Below are positions 35,461 through 44,636 of a DNA stretch of 64,000 nucleotides, piece by piece. The notes under the pieces were generated by a model. The model was not told the DNA's origin and ran no database searches. It was given only the letters and a program-made list of their open reading frames with translations. Made by a program: the position numbers and the translations under genes. Source of the DNA: Cohnella thailandensis (lineage in GTDB: Bacteria > Bacillota > Bacilli > Paenibacillales > Paenibacillaceae). Each line of letters starts with the position of its first letter. The stretch's first letter is position 1. The DNA is taken from the NCBI RefSeq assembly GCF_014212135.1, contig NZ_JACJVQ010000020.1:62001-126000 (forward strand), written 5' to 3'.

Positions 35461-36426
35461 TTATTCGGTCAAGTAGATAATGTCGCTGACGCCGCGCTCG
35501 TCGCCTTTGCCCAGGGGATCGTTGACGACCCGGCCCATGAAGTACATCGTGGACGAGCCTCCCCCGTCAAGGTTATAGGCTTCGGTAGCGCCCAGATTGA
35601 CGAACAGTTGGGCGAATTCGTCGAGCGTCATTCCCCGGCTGTAGCCGCTGCTTCGGCCGTCGACGACGATGAATACATAATGGTTAGGGGAGATCATGCC
35701 GATGCCCGTGCGGGGATTGGCGTTCTGGATCGAGCGGTTGCCGAAGTTCGTATCGATTTTGACGCTGGAGAAGTCGCCGACGATCTCTCCGTCCTTCACG
35801 AGAGCCGGACCGAAGGAGAACGTGTTCGTCACGCCTTGAGCCAGCAGCTCGGAGGAGGAGACTTCCTCTTCGTCATACGACATCATCGTACCGTCCGACA
35901 GGGTAGCGAATCCTTCCCGAGCGGGCTCGTCCCGATAGAGCTCGCCGTTGCGGATGACGACGCCGGTATCCCGGAAGCCGTAGTAATCGCCGTTGATGGC
36001 GAAGATGGCGTCGTGATTCTCCGCGATCGTGGACGTGTTCTGGACGATGTTCGTGCCGAACGAATCCTTCGCGAAAGCGGTGAGCAGGCTCGACGCGTCC
36101 TGCAGGACGACGTCCGCCACGTAATAGGTGACCGTATCGTCCCCGGAGCCCGTCTGCACCTTCTTGATGCTGACCGACTGGGTGTCGCTCTTGTAATTCC
36201 AATCGTCGGATTCGACTTGGCCGGACGGCGTTTGATCTTGGGTTTGCGTTTGAGTTTGCGAGGAGTCGGCGTCGGCTCCCGAATCCGAGCTGTGGGTATC
36301 CTGGACGACGACCTCGACATGTTCGATTAAGTAACGGTCGGCCAGTTTATAGGCAACGCCGCCTAAGATGGCGAGTAGGATCGCGATAATAAGGATGACT
36401 TTCGTTCGTTTGCGCATTCTTTTCAT
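35461..36426 (-). CDS. Membrane-anchored phosphodiester glycosidase domain protein
   Basis: The 321-residue protein has a basic start and one membrane helix (about 8-27), then a Gln/Thr/Ser-rich linker (about 40-75). The NAGPA-type domain (about 90-321) carries INGDYYGF, GPALVKDGE, NPRTGIGM and YNLDGGGSSTM. Family members act on phosphodiester-linked sugars at the cell surface. ATG 36426 is chosen because AAGGAGAG lies just upstream; a frame start at 36459 has no such site. Together with the GT2-GtrA gene it probably works on envelope polysaccharides. The exact substrate is unknown. Confidence 0.9.
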   Translation of the reverse strand: MKRMRKRTKVILIIAILLAILGGVAYKLADRYLIEHVEVVVQDTHSSDSGADADSSQTQTQTQDQTPSGQVESDDWNYKSDTQSVSIKKVQTGSGDDTVTYYVADVVLQDASSLLTAFAKDSFGTNIVQNTSTIAENHDAIFAINGDYYGFRDTGVVIRNGELYRDEPAREGFATLSDGTMMSYDEEEVSSSELLAQGVTNTFSFGPALVKDGEIVGDFSSVKIDTNFGNRSIQNANPRTGIGMISPNHYVFIVVDGRSSGYSRGMTLDEFAQLFVNLGATEAYNLDGGGSSTMYFMGRVVNDPLGKGDERGVSDIIYLTE

Positions 36427-36623
36427 GGGGAATCTCTCCTTGACTTCATCTATGGGCATCTTGCGATAGAGTCATTATGGAGAAGGTTCCTGAAACCCTT
36501 GTGAGGGAAAGCTGAACGCGGGCTGAAAAGGGAGAGGAAAGCAGAGGAAGTTTTTACCGGCTTGAAGAAATGAGCTAACGACGCCACGCCGAACAGGTGC
36601 AGGCGCTCCTGCCGTTCCCAAAT

Positions 36624-36658
36624 AAAAAGGAGAACCTCATACTAGCATGGGTTCTCCT
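36624..36658 (-). terminator. Terminator of the CBO0543-like gene
   Basis: On the minus strand AGGAGAACC pairs with GGTTCTCCT around a 13-base loop and runs into TTTTTATTT. It lies 64 bases after the stop at 36722. Confidence 0.8.
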
Positions 36659-36721
36659 ATCTTGCTTAAGGATATTCGACGAGTTTGCTCAGGTTAGGAT
36701 AAACCTTAACCGAGAATGGCA

Positions 36722-37186
36722 TCAATCTGCCGATAACGATTTTTTAATTACCCATCTAGTGAATTTAAGATTGTACCATAAAATCAAGAAAATAAGCGGG
36801 TATACGATGGCCGAATACCACCATCTCCAACCGTTGTAATAAAGAACGTCGGTCGCTCTCGATATGCACTCGTAAGCAACCGAGAATATAGTCCAGGCCA
36901 ACAAATACACAATGATTCGAGTAATATTCTTATCTCTAGGATAAAAGTTCAGAACGAGATAACTTAAGGCGGGATACATTCCAAAGTGAGGAATTAACCC
37001 GGCCCAGTCCACGCCTTTGTTGAATACGCCGTACAGGTCGTATTTCAAATCCAAATATACGTTTACCAATGCTTCAAAATAGAGACCAAACAATGTAGTC
37101 ACAAGGATTTCAATCCAGCTAAGCCGCCTGGGGACTAAGAAGCAAATCATATTTAGTACAAGGATCGAAAAAAATAAAAATAACAT
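36722..37186 (-). CDS. CBO0543-like integral membrane protein
   Basis: The 154-residue protein has about four to five membrane helices and many aromatic residues (WRWWYSAIVYPLIFLILWY). The pattern YDLKYDLYGVF-like loop, GLIPHFGMYPALSYL and ISRATDVLYYNGW resembles the CBO0543 family, which is common in Bacillota and has no known function. AGGAAG precedes ATG 37186. The base composition is clearly more AT-rich than that of the surrounding sugar genes, so recent acquisition is possible. A perfect 14-base palindrome lies 22 bases upstream. Confidence 0.8.
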   Translation of the reverse strand: MLFLFFSILVLNMICFLVPRRLSWIEILVTTLFGLYFEALVNVYLDLKYDLYGVFNKGVDWAGLIPHFGMYPALSYLVLNFYPRDKNITRIIVYLLAWTIFSVAYECISRATDVLYYNGWRWWYSAIVYPLIFLILWYNLKFTRWVIKKSLSAD

Positions 37187-37514
37187 TTAATCTTCCTGCA
37201 GACGTCTCTTGTCATGACAAGTGTGCCCTTCGGGTTTTACTTTAAACGTAAACAGAGCCGATGAACGCTAGATGAATGGTACAGCGGCATTCCAGGGCAT
37301 TTATGTCCCAGGATGCCGCCGTTTCCGGTAACGGTAAAAATAGATCATAAATGTAAAATATGGTTAGTGGAAGGGTTCGATTTCGCATTTTATATTAGTT
37401 GTGTACCAACAAGAAGCACAGAAATTTACATTTTGAAAAGGAAGGGGTTGGTAAGCCAAACCTTGTTTGTCATGAAGTCGTAGTCAAATTTATTAGAAGT
37501 GAGGTCTTGATAGG
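37187..37514. other. 328-base intergenic region
   Basis: This AT-rich gap between divergent genes holds the perfect palindrome CTTGTCATGACAAG (37208-37221), close to the start of the membrane protein gene and a possible operator. It also holds a hairpin (about 37282-37317, GCGGCAT paired with ATGCCGC) without a T-tract. No coding sequence or clear promoter was recognised. Confidence 0.5.
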
Positions 37515-38789
37515 ATGAAGAAGGCATTGGCCGTCATGCTATTGCTTGTACTAGCGGTAGTTCCTTTCGGACAAATTGTAAACGCTTCCGAATCAACGCC
37601 TGCAACTGCATCAACGACAGCTGTCGCTGGACCGATTACGGACTTGACCTATTTCTCGAGAAGCGAGACGGATATGACCCTCCGTTGGACTCCGGCGCAA
37701 GGAGCCTTGATGATCTATTTCGAACAGAGACAGGTCGGCAGTTCGGTTTGGGTAAGATCGACTACGAAAGACTGGTTATGGCCGAATGCTGCCTATGCAA
37801 TTATCACAGGCTTAACCGCAAATACGCTATACGAGTTTAGGATGGTTGTGCTAGGCGGACCGAATGCAGGGGTATCCAACGCCGTAACGCTTAAGACAGA
37901 TATGAATTTAATTCTAAAATCCATAACGGCGGGTAATTTCTATGATTGGAATCCGGGCGACGGGACAATCTATTCCGATCTGACCTACGGCCCGAAAGCA
38001 AGCAATAAGTACGATTTATACATCCCAACCAATGCGTCACAAACGGATGATATTGGCGTCATCTTAAATCTCCATGGAGGAAGCTGGACCAGCGGAGATA
38101 AAGCCGATGATGCGCCTCATATGAAGTGGTATGCGCATAATGATTATATTGCGGCAAGCATGAACTATACGTTGGTCGGCGGTACGGATGGCGGAACAGT
38201 AGCAACGATAATGGATGAGATTGAAGCTTGTATCGAGGCGCTTAAGCAAGAATTGCTTAATCGTGGTTATAACGTAACTCGGCTAGCGATAACGGGGTAT
38301 TCCGCGGGTGGACACCTTGCTTCGTTATTTGGCTATTCAAGAGCGGAGGATTCAGCACTGCCAATAGAATTGGTTATCAATAGCGCAGGACCTGCCGATT
38401 TTAATATCGATTCCTGGTATCCTTTGATGCCTGATTTCGTTGTTGCCGGCTACGTAAGTTTGTTAACGGGTCAGACGGTAACGGTTGATCAGATGCTTAA
38501 TGGAGAAGCCGACGAATTAATCAGATCCATATCGCCTGCTCAGCAAGTAAGCAGCGATGCGCCGGCTACCGTTCTAGCTTATGGTGCCTATGATCAATTA
38601 GTCGGACAAGGAAACAATCAAAAGCTTGTCGCAGCGCTGCAGCAAGCAGGCGTCGACTTCGAGTATATTCTTTATCCGTATTCCGACCATGTTCTTGGTA
38701 ATGATCCCGATAAAGTTTTAGAACGTCAAAATACGGTTTTGTCTTACTTGAATACGTATTTAGCTCCGATACCCGTTGCTCAAACCTAA
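37515..38789 (+). CDS. Secreted FN3-domain alpha/beta hydrolase (esterase-like)
   Basis: The 424-residue precursor has a Sec signal peptide (about 1-24), a fibronectin type III domain (about 38-130: LRWTPAQGALMIYFEQR; LTANTLYEFRM) and an alpha/beta hydrolase (about 165-420). The oxyanion motif is LHGGSW, the nucleophile is Ser in GYSAGG, the likely acid is in YGAYDQLV, and the base is His in YSDHVL. It would remove ester groups from polymers outside the cell. It is monocistronic, flanked by its own terminator, and more AT-rich than most neighbours, which hints at transfer. Confidence 0.88.
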   Translation: MKKALAVMLLLVLAVVPFGQIVNASESTPATASTTAVAGPITDLTYFSRSETDMTLRWTPAQGALMIYFEQRQVGSSVWVRSTTKDWLWPNAAYAIITGLTANTLYEFRMVVLGGPNAGVSNAVTLKTDMNLILKSITAGNFYDWNPGDGTIYSDLTYGPKASNKYDLYIPTNASQTDDIGVILNLHGGSWTSGDKADDAPHMKWYAHNDYIAASMNYTLVGGTDGGTVATIMDEIEACIEALKQELLNRGYNVTRLAITGYSAGGHLASLFGYSRAEDSALPIELVINSAGPADFNIDSWYPLMPDFVVAGYVSLLTGQTVTVDQMLNGEADELIRSISPAQQVSSDAPATVLAYGAYDQLVGQGNNQKLVAALQQAGVDFEYILYPYSDHVLGNDPDKVLERQNTVLSYLNTYLAPIPVAQT

Positions 38790-38807
38790 GGCGGATCGAA
38801 GCGTTTG

Positions 38808-38842
38808 CTCCCGAGTCTCCGTGTTGAGACTCGGGAGTTTTT
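38808..38842 (+). terminator. Strong terminator after the FN3-esterase gene
   Basis: A perfect 12-base-pair stem (CTCCCGAGTCTC, six-base loop) is followed by five T residues. Confidence 0.92.
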
Positions 38843-39021
38843 ATCGTCGGAATGGACGTACCTTGTACAATTGGTGTCAATATCGGCAGGTAATAAGGAA
38901 ATCTAGGTAAAGAAAAAGCAGGAAAGTAAAAATCGATAAGTAGAGCCGGCACGAATTCCGACTTATGATAGAATGGCGCAGTCCGTGAACGGTCTGAAAA
39001 AAACAGAAACGGGGTACGAAG

Positions 39022-40191
39022 ATGAGCCATGATCGAATCGACGAACAGATGCTGGAGTATTTGGCTAACAACGATATTGCCGGAGCTTCGCTTCTTGTTC
39101 GGAACGATACCGGGGTCCTTTATCGGAATAAATGGGGGTATGCCAATCTTGAAGCCGCGGCGCCCGTTGAATACGATACGATCTTCAGGCTTGCTTCCTT
39201 GACGAAACCGATTACCGCGGCAGCCGTTCTGATTCTAGTCGATCAGGGTAAGATCGGTCTCGACGATGAGATTGTCAATTTTATACCCGAATTCAACGAT
39301 TTAATGGTTTGCCGAACCGAATTCGACCTGGCCAGCTTAAACGACTTGGCCAAAGTCGATTTAGAGAACATAAAGCTCGAACGCGCCAAGAGAAACGTGA
39401 CGATCCGAGACCTGTTGAGCCATTCAAGCGGGTTGGGAATGGGGGTGGCCGGGCACCTGCTCGCGATGAAGCTTAGCGAACCCGGCGATACGCTGGAAAC
39501 GCGGTTTCGCAAATTCCAAGCGTTGCCGGCGGATTTCGAACCGGGGGAGAGCACGGGGTATTCTGCCGTGGTCGGGTTCGATGCGCTAGGCAGAGCGATC
39601 GAGGTCGCGAGCGGCATGAGCTTGGAGCGATTTTTGCGGGAAAATCTGTTCGAGCCGCTGGAAATGAACGATACGGCTTTTCATATAAACGATCATCAAC
39701 AGAAGCGCCTCGCCGTGCTATATAAGTCGGAGAACGGGGACATCTTCAAAGCGCCCGATAGCGAGGACATCGACGCCATGGTTATCGGCGGACCTCGCTA
39801 TTATTCGGGAGCCGGCGGTTTATACAGTACCTTAAGCGACTACGATCGTTTCGCGCAAATGCTGCTCCATGAAGGCGAATACAAGGAGAGACGCATTCTA
39901 AAGGCGGAAACCGTTAGGCGGATCCATCGGGAAGGCGCGTATAAGCATCTCGATTTCGCTCCCGGCATGGTTTGGGGATTGGGAATGATCGTCCGGAAGG
40001 AGCCGGAACTCGCCCATTCTTCTCTTACCAAAGGCTCTTATGGCTGGAGTGGAGCCTTCGGTACCCACTTCTTCGTCGACCCCGTGAAGAAAGTGTCTGT
40101 CGTCCTCATGCTCAATCGTTCCAATATCGGCGGGGCCGGTTCTTATGTATCCAAGCGCATAGAGGAATTGGTAGCCGCAGCTTATTTATAA
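39022..40191 (+). CDS. Beta-lactamase-like serine hydrolase (class C/esterase family)
   Basis: The 389-residue protein has the SxxK motif in LASLTKP (about residue 59), the RDLLSHSSGL box and YSAVVGF in the position of the usual YxN tyrosine. No signal peptide is present, so a cytoplasmic esterase or D-aminopeptidase-like role is more likely than cell-wall or antibiotic hydrolysis. The gene ends ten bases before the ribosome site of the GH3 gene and shares its operon, which suggests deacylation of a glycoside before GH3 attack. Confidence 0.9.
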   Translation: MSHDRIDEQMLEYLANNDIAGASLLVRNDTGVLYRNKWGYANLEAAAPVEYDTIFRLASLTKPITAAAVLILVDQGKIGLDDEIVNFIPEFNDLMVCRTEFDLASLNDLAKVDLENIKLERAKRNVTIRDLLSHSSGLGMGVAGHLLAMKLSEPGDTLETRFRKFQALPADFEPGESTGYSAVVGFDALGRAIEVASGMSLERFLRENLFEPLEMNDTAFHINDHQQKRLAVLYKSENGDIFKAPDSEDIDAMVIGGPRYYSGAGGLYSTLSDYDRFAQMLLHEGEYKERRILKAETVRRIHREGAYKHLDFAPGMVWGLGMIVRKEPELAHSSLTKGSYGWSGAFGTHFFVDPVKKVSVVLMLNRSNIGGAGSYVSKRIEELVAAAYL

Positions 40192-40210
40192 ATAGAAGGA
40201 GATGACCTTC

Positions 40211-42769
40211 TTGGCTAAGTATTATGCATCCACGACAGCTGAAGTCAGCGAGAGAGAAAGAGAGCATATGGAGGCCGTTCGCGAGCTTGCCGCGGAGTGC
40301 ATGGTCTTGTTGGAAAATGACGGCGCATTGCCTCTTCGGTCCAAACCGGGTAATATCGCTCTGTACGGTAACGGAGCCAGACATACGGTTAAAGGCGGCA
40401 CGGGCTCCGGCGAAGTCAATTCAAGAGTGCTCGTCACCATTGAACAAGGATTGGAAGCGGCCGGCATCCAGGTAACGACGAAGAGCTGGTTGGACGAATA
40501 CGAGCGGCGTTTAAGGAATGCCAAGCAAGCCTACGCGGATAAGCTGGAGGCCATAACCAAGGAACGCGGACAGTCTGCCGCCGTCCTTTATTACTTGGGC
40601 AATCCGTTCAAGGATCCGCGCGTACAAGCCATAACCCCGGAAGACGTACGGAACTCCGATGCCGATGTCGCGATCTACGTTCTTGCTCGAAATTCGGGCG
40701 AAGGCAAAGACCGGACGCTCGAGGAAGGGGACTACCGCTTAGCCGAAGAAGAGTTGGAGGCCATCCGGGTTCTTGCCCGGTCCTATGACACCTTCATCGT
40801 GCTGTTGAATATCGGAGGCATCGTAGACACGACGGAACTGAGACGGATTCAGGGCATCAATGCCGTGATGTTAATCGGACAATTGGGCAATGTAACGGGA
40901 TATTCGGTAGCGGATGCCTTGCTGGGGCTGACGATTCCATCCGGCAAATTGACGGACACTTGGGCGGCGAGCTATTCGGATTATCCCTCTAGCGATACCT
41001 TCAGCCATGTGAACGGCGAGCTGGACGATGAATATTACAAGGAAGGGATTTACGTCGGATATCGCTATTTCGATACGTTCGATATCTCGCCGAACTACTG
41101 CTTCGGTTATGGGCGATCGTATACCGACTTTTCTCTTCATACGCTTGACGTGACCGCAGACGAGAAGCAGGTCGCCGTCACGGTCGAAGTAACGAATGCG
41201 GGCAAGCTATATTTCGGAAGGGAAGTCGTGCAGGTTTATTATTCCGCGCCGGCAGGAGAGGTAGAGAAGCCTTATCAAGAATTGGCCGCTTTCGCCAAGA
41301 CGAAGCGGCTTGCGCCGGGAGAATCGGAGGTTCTAACGGTAAGCTTCGCTACGAATGCCATGGCTTCTTATCGGGAACGGGATGCGGCATGGGTTCTGGA
41401 ATCCGGGACCTATTACGTTCGAGTGGGGAACCATTCGAGAAATACGAAAGTAGCAGCGGGAATCCATCTTCCCGCAACCGTAAAAACCGTCCAGTTAAAA
41501 AATTTATTCCACGATGAAGATGAGGTAAGAGAGATCCGTTCCGAAGGAAGGAAACCCTACTCCTATGCCTCGGAACCTATGGAGAAACAAAACGCCAAGA
41601 TAATCCCGTTAGACCCGTCCGGAATCGATTGCGAGACCGCCGCCTACCAATCGGATAGGCCTGTTTACCAAGATAACCGACCGGATGTACGAATTACGAT
41701 GGACGAGGTAAGAAGCGGGTCGGCGACGCCGGAAGAATTGGTCGCGCAGCTGTCCGTTCAAGAGATGGCGGAGCTTTGCGTCGGGACGGCGAGAGAGGGG
41801 TCATCGATTATCGGCGCTTCGGCGGGCTCCGTGCCGGGAGCCGGCGGGCAAACGTTCCCTTTGGCGGAGAGGGGAATAAGCAGTCTCGTCATGGCGGACG
41901 GTCCGGCCGGTCTTCGGCTGCAGCCACATTTTCGAGTAAGCAAGGACGGCGAATTGTTGCCCGGAGGAGAGATGTTCGGGGACAATATCAATCCTCTACC
42001 CGAAGAAGCGCCGGAAGGGGCCGTCGATTATTATCAATATTGCACGGCGATTCCGATCGCAACCTCGCTGGCTCAATCGTGGGATATGGACATGATCGAG
42101 AGGGTCGGACAGATCGTCGGGAGGGAAATGCGGCAGTTTCATGTGCATCTCTGGTTGGCGCCCGGCATGAACATTCACCGGAATCCGTTGTGCGGACGGA
42201 ACTTCGAATATTATTCGGAGGATCCGCTGTTAACGGGGAAGTGCGCGGCGGCCGAGACTAGAGGCGTGCAGGCTTATCCGGGTCAAGGCACCACGCTGAA
42301 GCATTTTGCCGCCAATAACCAGGAAGATAACCGCATGTTCACGAATGCCCATGTCGGCGAACGAGCCTTGCGCGAAATTTACCTGAAGGGATTCGAGATC
42401 GCGGTGAAGGAATCGAATCCTCTAGCGATCATGACTTCTTATAATCTGCTGAACGGTATGCATGCCGCGAATCATTACGAACTCATTCAATCCGTTGCAA
42501 GGGACGAATGGGGCTTCGAAGGCATCGTCGTTTCGGACTGGTATACCTCGATGAAGCTGTTCGCGGGCGAGAGGAAGTACCCGATCTCGTCCAGCCCGCT
42601 CTGCATCAAGGCCGGCAATGACGTGCAAATGCCGGGTTGCCGGCAGAACATCGACGATATAATCGCCGCCGTCGACGCTAAGGAGGGCGAAGCCGAATAT
42701 CCGATTACGCTCGGCGATCTCCAATTTTGCGCTTTGAATATGATAAAGGTCATTGCTCGAATTCCATGA
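40211..42769 (+). CDS. GH3 beta-glycosidase with swapped domain order
   Basis: The 852-residue protein has the GH3 domains in a rotated order. The alpha/beta sandwich that is usually second comes first (about 20-250, ECMVLLENDGALPL). An FN3-like domain (about 310-400) follows, and the TIM barrel is last (about 515-850) with LKHFAANNQEDNR and nucleophile Asp776 (IVVSDW). Such domain-swapped GH3 enzymes are known. TTG 40211 is preferred because AAGGAG lies nine bases upstream; the ATG at 40202 is too close. No signal peptide is present, so it acts in the cytoplasm, probably on beta-glucosides or beta-xylosides. Confidence 0.9.
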   Translation: MAKYYASTTAEVSEREREHMEAVRELAAECMVLLENDGALPLRSKPGNIALYGNGARHTVKGGTGSGEVNSRVLVTIEQGLEAAGIQVTTKSWLDEYERRLRNAKQAYADKLEAITKERGQSAAVLYYLGNPFKDPRVQAITPEDVRNSDADVAIYVLARNSGEGKDRTLEEGDYRLAEEELEAIRVLARSYDTFIVLLNIGGIVDTTELRRIQGINAVMLIGQLGNVTGYSVADALLGLTIPSGKLTDTWAASYSDYPSSDTFSHVNGELDDEYYKEGIYVGYRYFDTFDISPNYCFGYGRSYTDFSLHTLDVTADEKQVAVTVEVTNAGKLYFGREVVQVYYSAPAGEVEKPYQELAAFAKTKRLAPGESEVLTVSFATNAMASYRERDAAWVLESGTYYVRVGNHSRNTKVAAGIHLPATVKTVQLKNLFHDEDEVREIRSEGRKPYSYASEPMEKQNAKIIPLDPSGIDCETAAYQSDRPVYQDNRPDVRITMDEVRSGSATPEELVAQLSVQEMAELCVGTAREGSSIIGASAGSVPGAGGQTFPLAERGISSLVMADGPAGLRLQPHFRVSKDGELLPGGEMFGDNINPLPEEAPEGAVDYYQYCTAIPIATSLAQSWDMDMIERVGQIVGREMRQFHVHLWLAPGMNIHRNPLCGRNFEYYSEDPLLTGKCAAAETRGVQAYPGQGTTLKHFAANNQEDNRMFTNAHVGERALREIYLKGFEIAVKESNPLAIMTSYNLLNGMHAANHYELIQSVARDEWGFEGIVVSDWYTSMKLFAGERKYPISSSPLCIKAGNDVQMPGCRQNIDDIIAAVDAKEGEAEYPITLGDLQFCALNMIKVIARIP

Positions 42770-42793
42770 TAGTCCATTGGTAAAACCTGCATA

Positions 42794-42827
42794 CAGGTGG
42801 TCTCCTCCGAGACCGCCTGTTTCGCTT
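42794..42827 (+). terminator. Terminator after the GH3 gene
   Basis: CAGGTGGTCTC pairs with GAGACCGCCTG (one G-T pair) around four bases, followed by TTTCGCTT. Its place shows that the kinase gene must start further downstream. Confidence 0.75.
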
Positions 42828-42886
42828 ATCAAGCGCATAGCTGCCATCACGAGCGCATGATTTCTCTAAGAGGGGTTCGATCGACC

Positions 42887-44632
42887 ATGAAAGTCTTGTC
42901 CAAACTGAAAGCGATGAAATTATACCCCAAGCTGGTGATCTTTTTCCTGGTAGCCATCCTTCCTCTCTACGTTGTCGGTTGGTACACGAATTCCCTCGGT
43001 TCCAACACGATGGAGCAAGAAATCAGGGATTCCGCGACGACCCGAACGCATTACTATCTGGAATCGTTCAAATCGGACATGACTCGGATCCTTCAGATCA
43101 TTAACAATTACGGCGAAGACGACGACATTGAGAAGCTGTCCACGATGGCCCCTTATATGACGCAGTTCGAACGGTTTCAAGCCATCAACCGGATTCAGGG
43201 CAAATTGCTGGCCCTCAAAAACTCGAGCGCCTATATCAAATCAGCAAGGGTATACGTCCCGATTCTCGAACGAACGATCGACGTGACGGGTTATTATGCC
43301 GAGACCATGGACAAAGGAGATATCGACGCTTTAGCGAGAACCTACGAGAATGGAGGGCCGTTCGTCTATCGGAACGGGCGGCTGCTGTTCGGACTTGTTT
43401 TTCCCGGCCTTACGGCCTCCGATCAGCCGCCGACGTTCGTCGTCGAGGTGGAACTGGATAGGGCCGCCATTCGGAGTTCTTTGCTGCGGATTAATAATAA
43501 TTCCAGCACGACGATCGATTTGGTCCATGATAGCAAAGAATGGGCGATCAGCACGAAAGAAGGCACCCCCATGTCCGACATGGTGGATCACGAGCAATTA
43601 AGTTCATTCGGCGCGGCCGCGGGCAATACTTTTCTTACCGTAAACGGCAATCGTTATCTGATGACCTATGAAGGAGATTCCCTCATCGGCGTCTCCATCT
43701 ACATGTTCATTCCGGAGAAGGAGATCTTCGGGGCGTTCCAAGCTTACCAGAAGCTTATAATCGTACTGGCCGTGCTGATGGTTACGCTGATCCTGCTGAT
43801 AACCTTCGGCGTTCACCGGTTCATTCACCGCCCGCTGGTTACTTTGGTCCAGGCCTTGCGCAAAGTGGAACGGGGAGACTTCGACGTTGCTATTCGTTCG
43901 CGGCGCAGCCAGGACGAGTTCAGCTACGTTTATTGGCAATTCAACTCCATGGTCGCGAGATTGAAGCAGCTGATCCAGGAAAACTACGAACAGCAAATAT
44001 GGGCCCAGCGCTCGGAATTAAAGCAGCTGCAAGCGCAAATAAACCCCCACTTCTTGTACAACAGCTTTTTTACCTTATATCAGATGATAAATGAAGGGGA
44101 TCGCGAGAACAGCTTGTCCTTGATTAAGCATTTACGAATCTACTTCCAGTTCATCACCAGGAACGCGCAAGACGAGGTGCCCCTTCATGAGGAGGTAAAC
44201 CATGCGTTATCCTTCTTGCATATTCAAAAAATGCGGTTCGAGGATCGAATCCTGATTGTCGTAGAGGATCTTCCGGAGAGCGTCCGCCAAGTGAAAGTCC
44301 CTCGATTGATCCTGCAGCCGTTAATCGAGAACGCTTTCCAACACGGGTTAGAGGATAAAACGGATAACGGGCTGATACGGGTCCAGTTCAGGGAAGACGA
44401 TCTCTCGGTCAGCATCATCGTCGAGGATAACGGAGACTCCCTGCGGGAGGAAGACCTCGCGGAGCTGCGGCAGCGTCTGCAATCGGACGATAAGTTCGCG
44501 GAGACGACTGGACTGATCAATATTCATCGTCGTCTGCAAGCGTTCTATTCCGAAGGAGCGGGACTTCTGGTCGACCGAGGCGAAATCGGCGGATTGCGCG
44601 CGGAGATCCTAATTAAGAAGAAAGAGGGATAG
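42887..44632 (+). CDS. Sensor histidine kinase, YesM type
   Basis: This is a 581-residue membrane kinase. Helix 1 is at about 14-34, the sensor region extends to about 285, helix 2 is at about 290-312, and HAMP and His_kinase (INPHFLYN) follow. The HATPase has PLIENAFQHGL and a G1 box reading DNGDSL, less glycine-rich than usual. ATG 42887 is taken because the frame further 5' runs through a terminator hairpin; a GAGGGG lies 11 bases before it. It is four bases ahead of the regulator gene and controls, most likely, the importer and rhamnosidase genes that follow. Confidence 0.92.
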   Translation: MKVLSKLKAMKLYPKLVIFFLVAILPLYVVGWYTNSLGSNTMEQEIRDSATTRTHYYLESFKSDMTRILQIINNYGEDDDIEKLSTMAPYMTQFERFQAINRIQGKLLALKNSSAYIKSARVYVPILERTIDVTGYYAETMDKGDIDALARTYENGGPFVYRNGRLLFGLVFPGLTASDQPPTFVVEVELDRAAIRSSLLRINNNSSTTIDLVHDSKEWAISTKEGTPMSDMVDHEQLSSFGAAAGNTFLTVNGNRYLMTYEGDSLIGVSIYMFIPEKEIFGAFQAYQKLIIVLAVLMVTLILLITFGVHRFIHRPLVTLVQALRKVERGDFDVAIRSRRSQDEFSYVYWQFNSMVARLKQLIQENYEQQIWAQRSELKQLQAQINPHFLYNSFFTLYQMINEGDRENSLSLIKHLRIYFQFITRNAQDEVPLHEEVNHALSFLHIQKMRFEDRILIVVEDLPESVRQVKVPRLILQPLIENAFQHGLEDKTDNGLIRVQFREDDLSVSIIVEDNGDSLREEDLAELRQRLQSDDKFAETTGLINIHRRLQAFYSEGAGLLVDRGEIGGLRAEILIKKKEG

Positions 44633-44636
44633 CCGA

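Noticed and set aside
39022..40191. Antibiotic-resistance beta-lactamase
   Set aside because: The protein lacks a signal peptide and the typical YxN motif and sits in a glycosidase operon, so an esterase role fits better.
42797..42886. N-terminal extension of the fourth kinase
   Set aside because: It runs through a terminator hairpin (42794-42827), so translation from there is unlikely.
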